Assembly: GCA_945860705.1 (NCBI GenBank)
Contig: CAMART010000001.1
Location: 1 to 64,000 of the forward strand
DNA length: 64,000 bases
Origin: Chitinophaga pinensis
Lineage (GTDB): Bacteria; Bacteroidota; Bacteroidia; Chitinophagales; CAMDFR01
Direction of reading: 5' to 3'
Both the position numbers and the translations under genes were made by a program. Of the stretch, positions 46,641 through 56,120 are shown piece after piece (position 1 is the first letter of the stretch; every line of letters begins with the position of its first letter). A model generated the notes under the pieces. That model saw nothing but the letters and a program-made list of their open reading frames with translations, was not told the origin of the DNA and did no database searches.

Positions 46641-49169
46641 CTATCTAATCAAAGTAATATTACCTTTTAACAAATTTATTTTATTATTCGAATCTTCAGA
46701 TGAATATAATAAAAAATAAGCATAAACACCCATTGGTTGATTTTGAAGCTTATAAGTACCATCCCATAGATCTGTAATGTTATTAGATGTAAACACTTGT
46801 TCACCCCATCTATTAAATATTTTCAAATTAAAATTATTAATATTATTACAGTTTGTATATGCCCTTATATAATCATTATTATTATCATTGTTTGGGCTAA
46901 AAGCAGAAGGTATAATTACTTTGCAATTATTGATTGTGTCTTTATTACAATTACGTAAATTTACAGTTAATGTGTCATAATTTGTAAAACACCCATCATT
47001 TAGTTTAACGATGTATTCACCTTGATTTTTTATAATATAATAATTGAAATTAGAGCCATCTTGCCATTCAATAGAATATTTATTATTATCTATATAGATT
47101 ATGATTGAATCTCCATTGCAAATTGAAGTATCATTTGGTAGGATTTTTATAAAATTATTTGATAATGAATCTATAGAAACTGTATCGAAAAATATACCAC
47201 ATTGATTTATTATTGAACAATAATATAAACCAGAACTGCTAATTATTAAAGGATTAACTGTACTATTATTTTGCCATATAATAGAATCAAATAGACCATT
47301 TACAAACAATTCTAAAGTATCTCCATTACATATTTGTGTATCTTGACTTGATAAATCAATATCATTAATATTAAACTCAATAAATATACTATCAATGTAT
47401 ATATTACATAAGTCAGTGGTAGTTAAATAATATAACCCCGAATTATTAACTTTTATTGTATCTGTTAATTCACCTGTATTCCAAATAATTGAATTATAAG
47501 TATCATTTACAAAAATCTTAAAAGTATCAGAGCTACATAGAAAAGTATCATTTCCGATATCTAAGAGTCTAGGTTTATAAAAATTAATTTTAAAAGTATC
47601 AATATAAATATTACAATCTATATATGAAGTAAGATAATAATAACCAGAATCTGCTATTATTATATTTGAATCAACTATTACATTTTCAGAACAAAAAAAT
47701 GAATCTACAATACTAATTTTAAATTTAAATGTATCATTTTTACATATAGTTGTATCAATAAATAATCTATAATTAGTATCAAAATTAGAAACTGAATTTG
47801 TACTATCTGAACCAATTTCAACTAAGAAATTAGATGTGTCAACAATACCTATTTCACCATCAGTAGAACCCCAATTGTTATTAGGAAAAGGAGTAATTGG
47901 CAAGTTAATTATACCATGATTACCTCCTTGATTATTTATAATCAATAAAGAACTGATTGCATTTAATTGAAGATAACCGCCTGAACCGCCTCCACCAGGA
48001 CCATGTCTAAATCCTGTCCAAACACTTGTAGAAGTATTTCCTCCGTTTCCACCATTTATATTTAAAGAAAGATTGTTTATATTATTTGATTTTATTATAA
48101 TGCTACCACCGCCACCACCGCCACCGGCTCCATCATCAATAGAATTTAAAGCATTAGAACCATTTGCATTTATTTTATTATTATTACCAATTATTACAGG
48201 TGAGTTAATTATTATACCCCCACCTCCATTAGCGCCATTAGTTCCATTATTATCATTTTGGTCACCAGCTCCTCCACCTCCACCTAAAAACAATCTTTTA
48301 TTAACAGTAGAAGGAATATTAACTCCCCCTTTACCTCCAATTAAAGAAAAGGCAACACTACAAACACCAGTACTACATGCTTGTGCTCCTCCATTACCAC
48401 CTTTGTTTTTGTTAGAACCTCCTCCTCCTCCAGAGTTATGACTATTTCCTCCTCCTCCTCCATTAGTATAATTTCCTCTTCCTTCAATAATTGATAAATC
48501 AATTCCATATATCCCTTCTCCTTTTTTAGCTCCATTTAAACTTCCATTTGGTAGGCTAAAGCCTAAATGTCCATAAGTGCTTAATCCAGTGCTTGAACCA
48601 TTTTTTATTCCTCCTTTAAACCCTTTACCAGTAACATCTATACTATCATTTAAAAATAGTGTGTCTTGTACAAAAAAAGCTAATATCCCACCTATTTTGG
48701 TGCTTTCATCCCAATTTAAACATGTAAGTGGGGATCCTGAAACTAAGGCGTTTTTATAAGATGGTATTTTTATAATTTGAATATAACTAAAAGCAGTTCC
48801 AAACGCATAGTTGTTTTTAAGTTTATCTTCGAGGATGATAGAATTATTATTAATTTTTTTTATTATTCCAAATTCATAATTTCCTGTATAGTTAATATTA
48901 GAAATGTTTCCAAAAGTAGAATCATTAATTCGAACCATATCTACTCCTTTCATTTGAATAATAAGTATTGTATCGCCTTTATTAAATATTGTATCTCTTC
49001 CAATGTATTGATATGTGCTATCAATAACAATATTTTGAAAACAATCATTACTTATATTAATTACAGGTGCATATTTATTAATAACGCCATTAATTATTGT
49101 TAATTGACAATAATTAAAATGGTAGCAAAACAATACTATAAATAATAAAATAACTTTATTTAACTTCAC
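46641..49169 (-). CDS. Large Gly-rich secreted protein with CHU_C (T9SS type B) C-terminus
   Basis: 842 residues. Signal peptide (VILLFIVLFCYHFNYCQL), an N-terminal beta domain (GDTILIIQMKGVDM), a glycine/asparagine-rich stretch of about 200 residues (e.g. GGGGGSNKNKGGNGGAQ), then three Ig-like repeats of about 70 residues, each with CNGD/CSSD followed by SIIWQ/SIIWN and SGLYY, and a final CHU_C domain (IPSAFSPNNDNNNDYIRA...FNRWGEQVF). Type B T9SS cargo often needs a PorP/SprF partner. Probably a surface adhesin or gliding protein; the Gly-rich part may form a stiff, matrix-like layer. Confidence 0.85.
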   Translation of the reverse strand: MKLNKVILLFIVLFCYHFNYCQLTIINGVINKYAPVINISNDCFQNIVIDSTYQYIGRDTIFNKGDTILIIQMKGVDMVRINDSTFGNISNINYTGNYEFGIIKKINNNSIILEDKLKNNYAFGTAFSYIQIIKIPSYKNALVSGSPLTCLNWDESTKIGGILAFFVQDTLFLNDSIDVTGKGFKGGIKNGSSTGLSTYGHLGFSLPNGSLNGAKKGEGIYGIDLSIIEGRGNYTNGGGGGNSHNSGGGGGSNKNKGGNGGAQACSTGVCSVAFSLIGGKGGVNIPSTVNKRLFLGGGGGAGDQNDNNGTNGANGGGGIIINSPVIIGNNNKINANGSNALNSIDDGAGGGGGGGSIIIKSNNINNLSLNINGGNGGNTSTSVWTGFRHGPGGGGSGGYLQLNAISSLLIINNQGGNHGIINLPITPFPNNNWGSTDGEIGIVDTSNFLVEIGSDSTNSVSNFDTNYRLFIDTTICKNDTFKFKISIVDSFFCSENVIVDSNIIIADSGYYYLTSYIDCNIYIDTFKINFYKPRLLDIGNDTFLCSSDTFKIFVNDTYNSIIWNTGELTDTIKVNNSGLYYLTTTDLCNIYIDSIFIEFNINDIDLSSQDTQICNGDTLELFVNGLFDSIIWQNNSTVNPLIISSSGLYYCSIINQCGIFFDTVSIDSLSNNFIKILPNDTSICNGDSIIIYIDNNKYSIEWQDGSNFNYYIIKNQGEYIVKLNDGCFTNYDTLTVNLRNCNKDTINNCKVIIPSAFSPNNDNNNDYIRAYTNCNNINNFNLKIFNRWGEQVFTSNNITDLWDGTYKLQNQPMGVYAYFLLYSSEDSNNKINLLKGNITLIR

Positions 49170-49510
49170 TATAAATTACATACTTTTAAAAATATAATTA
49201 ATTATAAATAACATTTAAAAGTACAAAAAAGGAAATATAGTTTTATAGATTTAATTAATATTAAATATAAAAATTAAACAGATTAGTTTATACATGAATT
49301 TATTTGTAAATAAGAAAATTTATAAAGCATAAATTATAGAATTTTTAGAGTAAATTAGAAATATTATTGACATATTTTAGTTCTTATCAGGTATTTACTA
49401 CATTCAATATATTAAAAAGTGAAGTGAAAAATGAAAGAAAATCAAAATATTAAAAATTAGTTGTAAATCTATATCATAAAAGTATACTAAAATAACTACT
49501 TTTGTTAATT
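49170..49510. other. AT-rich intergenic region, 340 bp
   Basis: Divergent gap between the CHU_C protein gene and the glycosyltransferase gene. It is almost all A/T. I see no ORF, hairpin terminator or RNA gene; only a -7 box at its right end. Confidence 0.6.
49497..49504 (+). promoter_or_regulatory. Candidate -7 box (TACTTTTG) for the GT2 gene
   Basis: TAnnTTTG match 6 nt before the ATG at 49511. The transcription start should fall on or next to the start codon, implying a leaderless mRNA. Confidence 0.5.
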
Positions 49511-50440
49511 ATGGAATTAACTAAAAAAATATCTATACTAGTTCCAGTATATAAATCTGAAGAAACGCTTGAATCATTGATGCAAAGAATCAATGATACA
49601 TTATTTCCTGTTTATAAGAATGAGTATGAAGTTATTTTTATTGAAGACTGTGGAGGCGGAAAAAGCTGGAATATTATTGAACATTTAAAATCTACTTATC
49701 CAAACAATATAATAGGTATAAAACTTTCTAGAAATTTTGGACAACACAATGCGCTCATGTGTGGACTTAATTATGCATCTGGAGACATCATCATTACAAT
49801 CGATGATGACTTACAAATACCTCCTGAAGAAATCATAAATCTTATAAAGAAACATAATGAAACAAACGCAGATTTAGTATATGGTACTTTTGGAGATAAA
49901 AAGCATAACCAAGTACGAAATTTAGGAAGTTGGGTAATTAAAAGAGTTTTTAAAATTGTTTTTAATGCAAAACCAGATGCGACTGCATTTAGATTGATTA
50001 CAAAAAGTTTAGCAAAAAAGCTTATAGAACATAAACAAAACCATGTTTTTTTAGATGGTTTTATCCACTGGCATACACAAAATATTCAATATCAAAATGT
50101 AGAGCATAAGACTAGGCAATTTGGCTCCTCTACCTATACGGTTAAAAAACTACTTTCTCTTACTTTTAATTTATTTTTTAATTTCACTGTAATACCATTG
50201 AGAGTCATTACATTTTTAGGAATTGTTTTTTCGATTATATCTTTCCTTATAGGATTATATATGATCTATGTAAAAATATATTATGGAGTACCAGTTCAAG
50301 GTTATACTTCATTAGCTACTATCATACTTTTTACTAGTAGTATGATGATGATGAGTATGGGTATAGTAGGTGAATATATAAGCAGAATTTTTATGAGCCT
50401 AAATAATAAACCTCAATATTCAATAGAAAAAAAAATATAG
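49511..50440 (+). CDS. GT2 family membrane glycosyltransferase (polyprenyl-phosphate hexose synthase type)
   Basis: 309 residues from the ATG at 49511; a TTG 9 bases earlier is in frame but lies inside the -7 box. GT-A domain starting ISILVPVYKSEETLESLM, with the DxD block TIDDDLQIPPEEI, then two C-terminal membrane helices (VITFLGIVFSIISFLIGLYM, LATIILFTSSMMMMSMGIVGEYI). This is the DPM1/GtrB/ArnC architecture, making a polyprenyl-phosphate sugar donor. It precedes the GNAT-MaoC gene by 20 bp and probably works with it. Confidence 0.87.
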   Translation: MELTKKISILVPVYKSEETLESLMQRINDTLFPVYKNEYEVIFIEDCGGGKSWNIIEHLKSTYPNNIIGIKLSRNFGQHNALMCGLNYASGDIIITIDDDLQIPPEEIINLIKKHNETNADLVYGTFGDKKHNQVRNLGSWVIKRVFKIVFNAKPDATAFRLITKSLAKKLIEHKQNHVFLDGFIHWHTQNIQYQNVEHKTRQFGSSTYTVKKLLSLTFNLFFNFTVIPLRVITFLGIVFSIISFLIGLYMIYVKIYYGVPVQGYTSLATIILFTSSMMMMSMGIVGEYISRIFMSLNNKPQYSIEKKI

Positions 50441-50460
50441 ACAACAATTAGTAAAACACA

Positions 50461-51603
50461 ATGAGTATAATCAATAACAATATAACATATTCTAAAGTAG
50501 AATCAGATAGATTTAAACTAAAAGTATATCGTGGAAACACTTCTAACATTGATAAAAAAGAATTACTAACTACTATATTAGAAAACAAAATTGATGTTTC
50601 CATTATACGAATGCCTTCTCATAAAATAGAACAACAATTCGAATTAGATAAAATCGGATTTCCGTATATCTGCGCAGACACATTAGTTTATTACAAATCA
50701 AATTTGGAAAAAAGTTCTATAAATCCTATTAAAAACGATTTAGAATTTATTATTGCCACAGACGAGCATACAGATATTTTAGATTCATTGATAAATTCAA
50801 TCTTTATTGGATATACCAATCATTATAATTCTAACCCTTTACTACCTAAAGGTGACATTCTAAATGGCTATAAAGAATGGGCAAGAGGTTATATAAATAA
50901 TTCAACGAATAATAAAACTACTTGGATTGTAAAACAAGGTAAAGAAAATATTGGATTTGCCACTTGTAGTTTTAATAATGAAACTAGTGAATGTGAAGGT
51001 GTATTGTACGGCGTATCTGAATCTCATTCTGGCATGGGCATATATGGAGACATTATAAGATTTACTCAAAATCATTTTAAAGAAAACGGGTTTAAAACAA
51101 TGTCTGTATCTACTCAAATCCAAAATATAGCTGTTCAAAAAGTATGGACTAGAGAAAGTTTTTTTATATCTGAAGCGTATAATACTTACCATATTAATTC
51201 TTTATTAAGTGCCTCTATTAATGAAATACATACTGAAGACATTACCATTAATGAAAAGTTGATTAATGATTATGCTCAGTTTACAGAAGATTATAATCCT
51301 ATACATACAAATGAAGAATTTGCAAAATCAATAGGACTTGAAGATAAAATTGCTCATGGTATAATTTCAAATGCTATACTTACTAAATACTACGGAACTA
51401 TTTTTCCAGGCAATGGTACATTATTTAAAAAATATTCATATTTATTTTTTTTACCACTATATATAAATAAAACATATACCATTGAAATATTATTTCCTAT
51501 TGCTAATAAAGAAAAAGGACTTTATAAATCTGTAGCAATAATAAAAGATAAACTTACTAAAGAAATTTGTTTAGTAGCTTATAATGATTTAATAAAAAAA
51601 TAA
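50461..51603 (+). CDS. GNAT acetyltransferase - MaoC hydratase fusion protein
   Basis: 380 residues. Residues 1-245 resemble WecD/RffC-type amino-sugar acyltransferases: an N-terminal part (VSIIRMPSHKIEQQFELDKIGFPYICADTLVYY) and a GNAT core with SHSGMGIYGDIIRFTQNHF and IQNIAVQKVWTRESFF. Residues about 262-380 form a MaoC hot-dog fold with TEDYNPIH (Asp277 and His282, the (R)-enoyl-CoA hydratase pair) and KIAHGIISNAIL. The fusion suggests that a hydroxyacyl-CoA is made by hydration and then transferred to an amino sugar. No stop separates the domains. rsgA starts directly after. Confidence 0.82.
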   Translation: MSIINNNITYSKVESDRFKLKVYRGNTSNIDKKELLTTILENKIDVSIIRMPSHKIEQQFELDKIGFPYICADTLVYYKSNLEKSSINPIKNDLEFIIATDEHTDILDSLINSIFIGYTNHYNSNPLLPKGDILNGYKEWARGYINNSTNNKTTWIVKQGKENIGFATCSFNNETSECEGVLYGVSESHSGMGIYGDIIRFTQNHFKENGFKTMSVSTQIQNIAVQKVWTRESFFISEAYNTYHINSLLSASINEIHTEDITINEKLINDYAQFTEDYNPIHTNEEFAKSIGLEDKIAHGIISNAILTKYYGTIFPGNGTLFKKYSYLFFLPLYINKTYTIEILFPIANKEKGLYKSVAIIKDKLTKEICLVAYNDLIKK

Positions 51604-52542
51604 TTGAAAGGAACAGTATACAAAAGCACCGGAAGCTGGTATGAAGTAAAAAATGAGCTGGGCGAAATGCTTTCGTGCAGACTTAAAGGAAAGATACGAC
51701 TCGACGAAACTAACTCTACTAATCCAATAGCTGTAGGTGATATTGTAGAACTAGAAACTGACCAAGATGACACACAAATAGTAAGCGTACACAAAAGAAA
51801 AAATTATATAGTACGCGAATCTCCAAAACACAAACACGCTAAACATATCGTTGCGTCAAATCTAGATCAAGCATTTTTGATTGTGACAATAGCTTCACCT
51901 CGAACCTCATCCGGATTTATCGATCGTTTTTTGGTGGTAGCTGCAGCATATGATGTTCCTGTTGTTATTGTATTTAATAAGTTAGATTTATTGAATGAAA
52001 AAGAACTCGCAAAACAAAAAGAGTTAATCAATATTTATAAAAAAATAGGCTACGAAACACTAAGTATTTCTTGCTTAGACGAAAAAGATATTAAAAAAGT
52101 AAAAACTAAACTAAAAGGAAAGACTACATTGTTATCAGGTCATTCGGGTGTAGGAAAAAGCACACTACTCAATGCGCTGAATCCAAATTTAGACTTACGT
52201 GTAGGAGATATATCTGCAAAACATGATAAAGGCACACACACTACTACATTTGCAGAAATGATAGAAGTAGATGATGCAAAAACGTTAATAATAGACACGC
52301 CTGGAATCAAAGAATTTGGTATTATGGGTTTTGAGTTGGAAGAAATCAGTGCTCATTTTTTAGAGATGAGGGCTTTAGTCAACGAATGTCAATTTAATAA
52401 TTGTATGCATATAGACGAACCAAAATGTGCAGTAAAACTGGCTGTAGCTAAAGGTGAAATAGATGCTGGAAGATATGATAACTATGTAAAAATAGTTGAA
52501 GACTATAAAGAGAATTATAATTACTGGGAGAGGAAAAAATAA
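51604..52542 (+). CDS. rsgA: Ribosome small-subunit-dependent GTPase A
   Basis: 312 residues. Starts with TTG at 51604 immediately after the previous stop; the sequence MKGTVYKSTGSWYEV matches the family start and no ATG is close. OB domain, circularly permuted GTPase (G4 VFNKLD, G1 GHSGVGKST, G3 IIDTPGI) and a C-terminal zinc site (CQFNNCMHIDEPKC). 30S maturation factor. Confidence 0.95.
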   Translation: MKGTVYKSTGSWYEVKNELGEMLSCRLKGKIRLDETNSTNPIAVGDIVELETDQDDTQIVSVHKRKNYIVRESPKHKHAKHIVASNLDQAFLIVTIASPRTSSGFIDRFLVVAAAYDVPVVIVFNKLDLLNEKELAKQKELINIYKKIGYETLSISCLDEKDIKKVKTKLKGKTTLLSGHSGVGKSTLLNALNPNLDLRVGDISAKHDKGTHTTTFAEMIEVDDAKTLIIDTPGIKEFGIMGFELEEISAHFLEMRALVNECQFNNCMHIDEPKCAVKLAVAKGEIDAGRYDNYVKIVEDYKENYNYWERKK

Positions 52543-52549
52543 ATTTACT

Positions 52550-52595
52550 AGTTTAAAGTTGCAAGTTTAAAGTTTGAAAATTGAAAATTGAAAAA
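52550..52595 (+). repeat. Short direct repeats in the rsgA downstream gap
   Basis: AGTTTAAAGTT occurs twice (52550-52560 and 52564-52574), then GAAAATT twice (576-589) and GAAAAA. Similar in style to the TTTTGAA array at 11250 but not identical to it. Confidence 0.6.
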
Positions 52596-52604
52596 TAAAT
52601 ATAT

Positions 52605-52949
52605 ATGAAAAAATCAGTTGAAGAATTTAATGAGTATCGTCAGAAAATGAACGATAGAATACTAAGCGAAGATAATTTAGTATTGAAAAGATTTTGGAGC
52701 CTAGATAATCAAGCCTATGCAGATGGAGCATTGCCTACAAAAACAAAAGAGCTCATGGGTCTGGTAGCCTCTATGGTGCTGAGATGTGACGACTGCATCA
52801 AATATCATCTAGGCAAATGTGCAGAGATAGGATGTACTACTGCAGAAATTTATGAAGTGTTTTCTATAGCAAATCTTGTAGGGGGCAGTATCGTGATACC
52901 TCATACACGAAGAGCAGCAGAGTTTTGGGATGAAGTAAACAGTAAATAA
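52605..52949 (+). CDS. AhpD/carboxymuconolactone decarboxylase family protein
   Basis: 114 residues, all-helical. Core LMGLVASMVLRCDDCIKYHLGKCAEIG has the family CxxC and the downstream His (CDDCIKYH). Such proteins act as thiol peroxidase-type reductants; the substrate is unknown. Confidence 0.85.
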   Translation: MKKSVEEFNEYRQKMNDRILSEDNLVLKRFWSLDNQAYADGALPTKTKELMGLVASMVLRCDDCIKYHLGKCAEIGCTTAEIYEVFSIANLVGGSIVIPHTRRAAEFWDEVNSK

Positions 52950-52955
52950 AATATT

Positions 52956-53429
52956 ATGTTAGAATTTAATACCGATACTTTCTTTATGAGAGAAGCTATC
53001 AAACAAGCAAAAAGAGCCTACGATGAAAACGAAGTTCCGGTGGGTGCTATTTTAGTTTGCAATAATCAAATAATAGCTAAATCTTATAATCAAGTAGAAA
53101 AGCTTACCGATACAACTGCTCATGCAGAGATGATAGGCATCACGAGCGCGTCTGAATATCTAGGTTCGAAATTTTTGAATGAATGTACTTTATATGTAAC
53201 TCTTGAGCCTTGTATGATGTGTGCGGGGGCTATCAAATGGAGTAGAATATCAAAACTGGTAATAGCTGCAAGTGATGAAAAAGAAGGATTTATTTCTAAA
53301 TACAATGCGAATAATTTACTTACTGCTAAAACAGAAATCATATGGGGAGTAGAAGAACTCGAAGCTAGTAAATTGCTCAAAGATTTTTTTCATAAACTAA
53401 GAAACGACAATCAACGAAATTGGAATTAA
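52956..53429 (+). CDS. tadA: tRNA adenosine(34) deaminase
   Basis: 157 residues. Zinc deaminase motifs HAEMIGI (HAE) and TLEPCMMCAGAI (PCxxC), with FMREAIKQAKRAYDENEVPVGA at the start. It converts A34 to inosine in tRNA-Arg. Its last 10 bases overlap the next gene. Confidence 0.9.
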   Translation: MLEFNTDTFFMREAIKQAKRAYDENEVPVGAILVCNNQIIAKSYNQVEKLTDTTAHAEMIGITSASEYLGSKFLNECTLYVTLEPCMMCAGAIKWSRISKLVIAASDEKEGFISKYNANNLLTAKTEIIWGVEELEASKLLKDFFHKLRNDNQRNWN

Positions 53430-53683
53430 CAAAAAACAATTCAGAATGGAAAGAAATAGACGATCAACTTTGCAAATCATTTGTGTTTAAAGATTTCGTA
53501 GAGGCTTTTTACTTTATGACTAAAGTAGCAACGATAGCCGAACAAGAAAATCATCATCCATGGTGGAGCAACGAATATAATAAAGTAGAAATAAAATTAT
53601 CTACGCATGATGCAGGAAATATTATTACTGAAAAAGATAGGCTACTAGCGAGTTTAATTGATAATTTAATAAGTGATAAATAA
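53420..53683 (+). CDS. Pterin-4a-carbinolamine dehydratase
   Basis: 87 residues. Start is TTG at 53420, within tadA. WKEIDDQLCKSFVFKDFVEAFYFMTKVA and the catalytic EQENHHPWWSNEYNKVEIKLSTHDAG contain the HHPxW motif. It regenerates the pterin cofactor of aromatic hydroxylases; no such hydroxylase is in the window. Confidence 0.9.
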   Translation: MELTKNNSEWKEIDDQLCKSFVFKDFVEAFYFMTKVATIAEQENHHPWWSNEYNKVEIKLSTHDAGNIITEKDRLLASLIDNLISDK

Positions 53684-53699
53684 TAAGTAATTTTATTAC

Positions 53700-56117
53700 G
53701 TGAAATATTTATCCCTATTATTATTTTTTGTACTAATAACTACGAACGATTATGCTCAAATAAAAGTTTCTTTAATCATAAAGGACGAATCAAATCATGC
53801 TATTTCTTTTGCGAATATAAAAATAAAGGCTACTAAAAACACATATACAATTGCTGATTCTATAGGTCATGCATCATATCTAATATCTCCAAATTTATTT
53901 CATGAAATAGAAATCACCAGTTTAGGATTTAGCAAAAAAAACATAACTGTATTTGCTAGTAGTGATACGCTTTTATTAATAACGCTCGAAAATAATGAAA
54001 CTTTAAAAGAGGTAACTATAAGTGAAAATAAATTTTTGAAAAGCTCTTCTTCAAACAATAATGGAGTAATTGAAATCAGCAAAAACACACTTGATGCACT
54101 TCCTAACATAGGCGGAGAAAAGGATATAATAAAAGCTATACAATTATTGCCAGGTGTTCAAAGTGGCAATGAAGGAACACGAGGTATATTTATAAGAGGT
54201 GGAAGTCCAGATCAAACACTCATACTTTTAGACAAAACACCTATATATAATGCTACACATTTGTATGGATTTATGTCCGTCTTTAATGGTGAAAGTATAG
54301 ATAAAGTAGAAGTATATAAAAATCATTACCCAGCAAGATTTGGAAGTAGACTTGGTGCTGTAGTAGATATACAAAGTAATTTTGGTAATGATAAAAAAAT
54401 AAAAGGAAGTGCAACTATTGGATTTATTTCATCTAGATTAAATGTAGAAGGTCCTTTGGGCAAAAACAAAAACACTACTTTCAACATTTCTCTGAGAGGC
54501 TCTTATGTAGGACTTTATTCAAAACCTATATCGAAACGTCAATTTGAAAAAGCTGGATATGATGGCAGTATATCTTACAATTTCTATGATGTCAATTTTG
54601 CTGTGGCTCATCGTTTTTCTGAAAAAGATATTATAAAAATTAGTTCTTTTTACAGTCAAGATTTATTTGAGTTTAAAAGAGGCAATCATAACAGTGGAGA
54701 TAATGGTTTTGAAAAATGGAAAGCTGATTATGAATATAGCAATCTTGTAAACTGGCGAAATAATACATTCACTGCTCAGTGGATACACAAAAAATCTGAG
54801 CGACTAATCAGTGAAACCACTTTTTACATAAGCAATTATAACCTCAATAGTCGTTTTAATGAAACAGAAACTTATTCGATTGATGATAGCTTATTAACTA
54901 ATGATTTAAGAAAATACAATAATAAAAACTATATAAGAGACTACGCATTGAATAATCAATGGACGTATTTGTTTGAAAAAAATAAATTAATGTTCGGGGC
55001 AAAAGTCACCTACAGACCATACCAAATTGGCAATGGAAGATTTCAAAAAGAACGAATAGGAAAAAATCCAATAGATACTACATACGGCAATACGCTAAAT
55101 AAAACTTTGGAAAATACGTTGTTCATAGAAAACGAATATCAGATAAATGATCAATTAAGTTTTAATTGTGGGTTTCATGTTGTGCATTATCTTCATAAGA
55201 GTAATAATTTCTTTTCCTTCCAACCTAGAATTAGTTTGCTAGCATCTCCTACAAAAAATATTCATATTAGAGCTTCATTTCTCACGAGCACACAAAATAT
55301 TCACCTACTCACGAGTGGCTCTGCTATAGTACTTACAGACCTTTGGGTGCCAGCTACACTCAATCTAAAACCAGAAAATGCTTGGCAAGTAAGTGGTGGT
55401 ATACAGATAGATTTTTTTAAACAGTTTATCGGAAGTATAGACGCCTACTACAAAAAACTAAATAATGTAATAGAATATAAAAACGGCGTAAACAAAATAC
55501 TCATCGGTGATAATTGGGAAAAACAAATACTTGGAGGTGGAAAGGGTGAAGCATATGGAGTAGAATTTTATGTGAGCAAAACAAAAGGTAAATTTACTGT
55601 TTGGGCTAAGTATAATCTAGGCTGGAGTACTAGACAATTTGATCAACTCAATAATGGTAAAAAATATTTTTATAAATATGATAGAAGACACGATGTGAGT
55701 ATAGCGCTTGCATACAAACTAAATAAACATTTTGATTTTTCTATCGCTTGGGTTTATGCATCTGGCAACTGGATGAGCCTCTGGAAAACAAAATACGCCA
55801 GTCAGTATACTATTGATATATACGATTCGCAAAATGGTATTTCTGATAATTATTTTATTATTAATAACAATGAAAGAAATAACTATCGACTCCCAGCATA
55901 CCATCATATGGATATAGGATTTAATTATACAAAGACTGCAAAAAAACTCACTCATGTATTAAATGTGAGTATTTATAATTTATATAATAATTTCAATATT
56001 TTTGATGTATTTAATGATAGAAGATATAGAAAAGATACAGGTGAAGAATATTATGTGACAAAATCACTGACTTTATTCCCTATCATTCCATCTATTTCAT
56101 ATACTATTCAATTTTAG
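53700..56117 (+). CDS. TonB-dependent receptor
   Basis: 805 residues, GTG start. Signal peptide, an N-terminal carboxypeptidase-like domain (VSLIIKDESNHAISFANIKI), plug domain (LPNIGGEKDIIKAIQLLPGVQSG, GIFIRGGSPDQTLILLDKTP), and a 22-strand barrel. A DUF4249 lipoprotein gene follows by 3 bp, a frequent receptor partner in Bacteroidota. Substrate unknown. Confidence 0.9.
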   Translation: MKYLSLLLFFVLITTNDYAQIKVSLIIKDESNHAISFANIKIKATKNTYTIADSIGHASYLISPNLFHEIEITSLGFSKKNITVFASSDTLLLITLENNETLKEVTISENKFLKSSSSNNNGVIEISKNTLDALPNIGGEKDIIKAIQLLPGVQSGNEGTRGIFIRGGSPDQTLILLDKTPIYNATHLYGFMSVFNGESIDKVEVYKNHYPARFGSRLGAVVDIQSNFGNDKKIKGSATIGFISSRLNVEGPLGKNKNTTFNISLRGSYVGLYSKPISKRQFEKAGYDGSISYNFYDVNFAVAHRFSEKDIIKISSFYSQDLFEFKRGNHNSGDNGFEKWKADYEYSNLVNWRNNTFTAQWIHKKSERLISETTFYISNYNLNSRFNETETYSIDDSLLTNDLRKYNNKNYIRDYALNNQWTYLFEKNKLMFGAKVTYRPYQIGNGRFQKERIGKNPIDTTYGNTLNKTLENTLFIENEYQINDQLSFNCGFHVVHYLHKSNNFFSFQPRISLLASPTKNIHIRASFLTSTQNIHLLTSGSAIVLTDLWVPATLNLKPENAWQVSGGIQIDFFKQFIGSIDAYYKKLNNVIEYKNGVNKILIGDNWEKQILGGGKGEAYGVEFYVSKTKGKFTVWAKYNLGWSTRQFDQLNNGKKYFYKYDRRHDVSIALAYKLNKHFDFSIAWVYASGNWMSLWKTKYASQYTIDIYDSQNGISDNYFIINNNERNNYRLPAYHHMDIGFNYTKTAKKLTHVLNVSIYNLYNNFNIFDVFNDRRYRKDTGEEYYVTKSLTLFPIIPSISYTIQF

Positions 56118-56120
56118 AAC

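Noticed and set aside
48073-48441. Proline-rich ORF on the plus strand
   Set aside because: It is the antisense shadow of the Gly-rich stretch of the CHU_C protein (GGN codons read as CCN).
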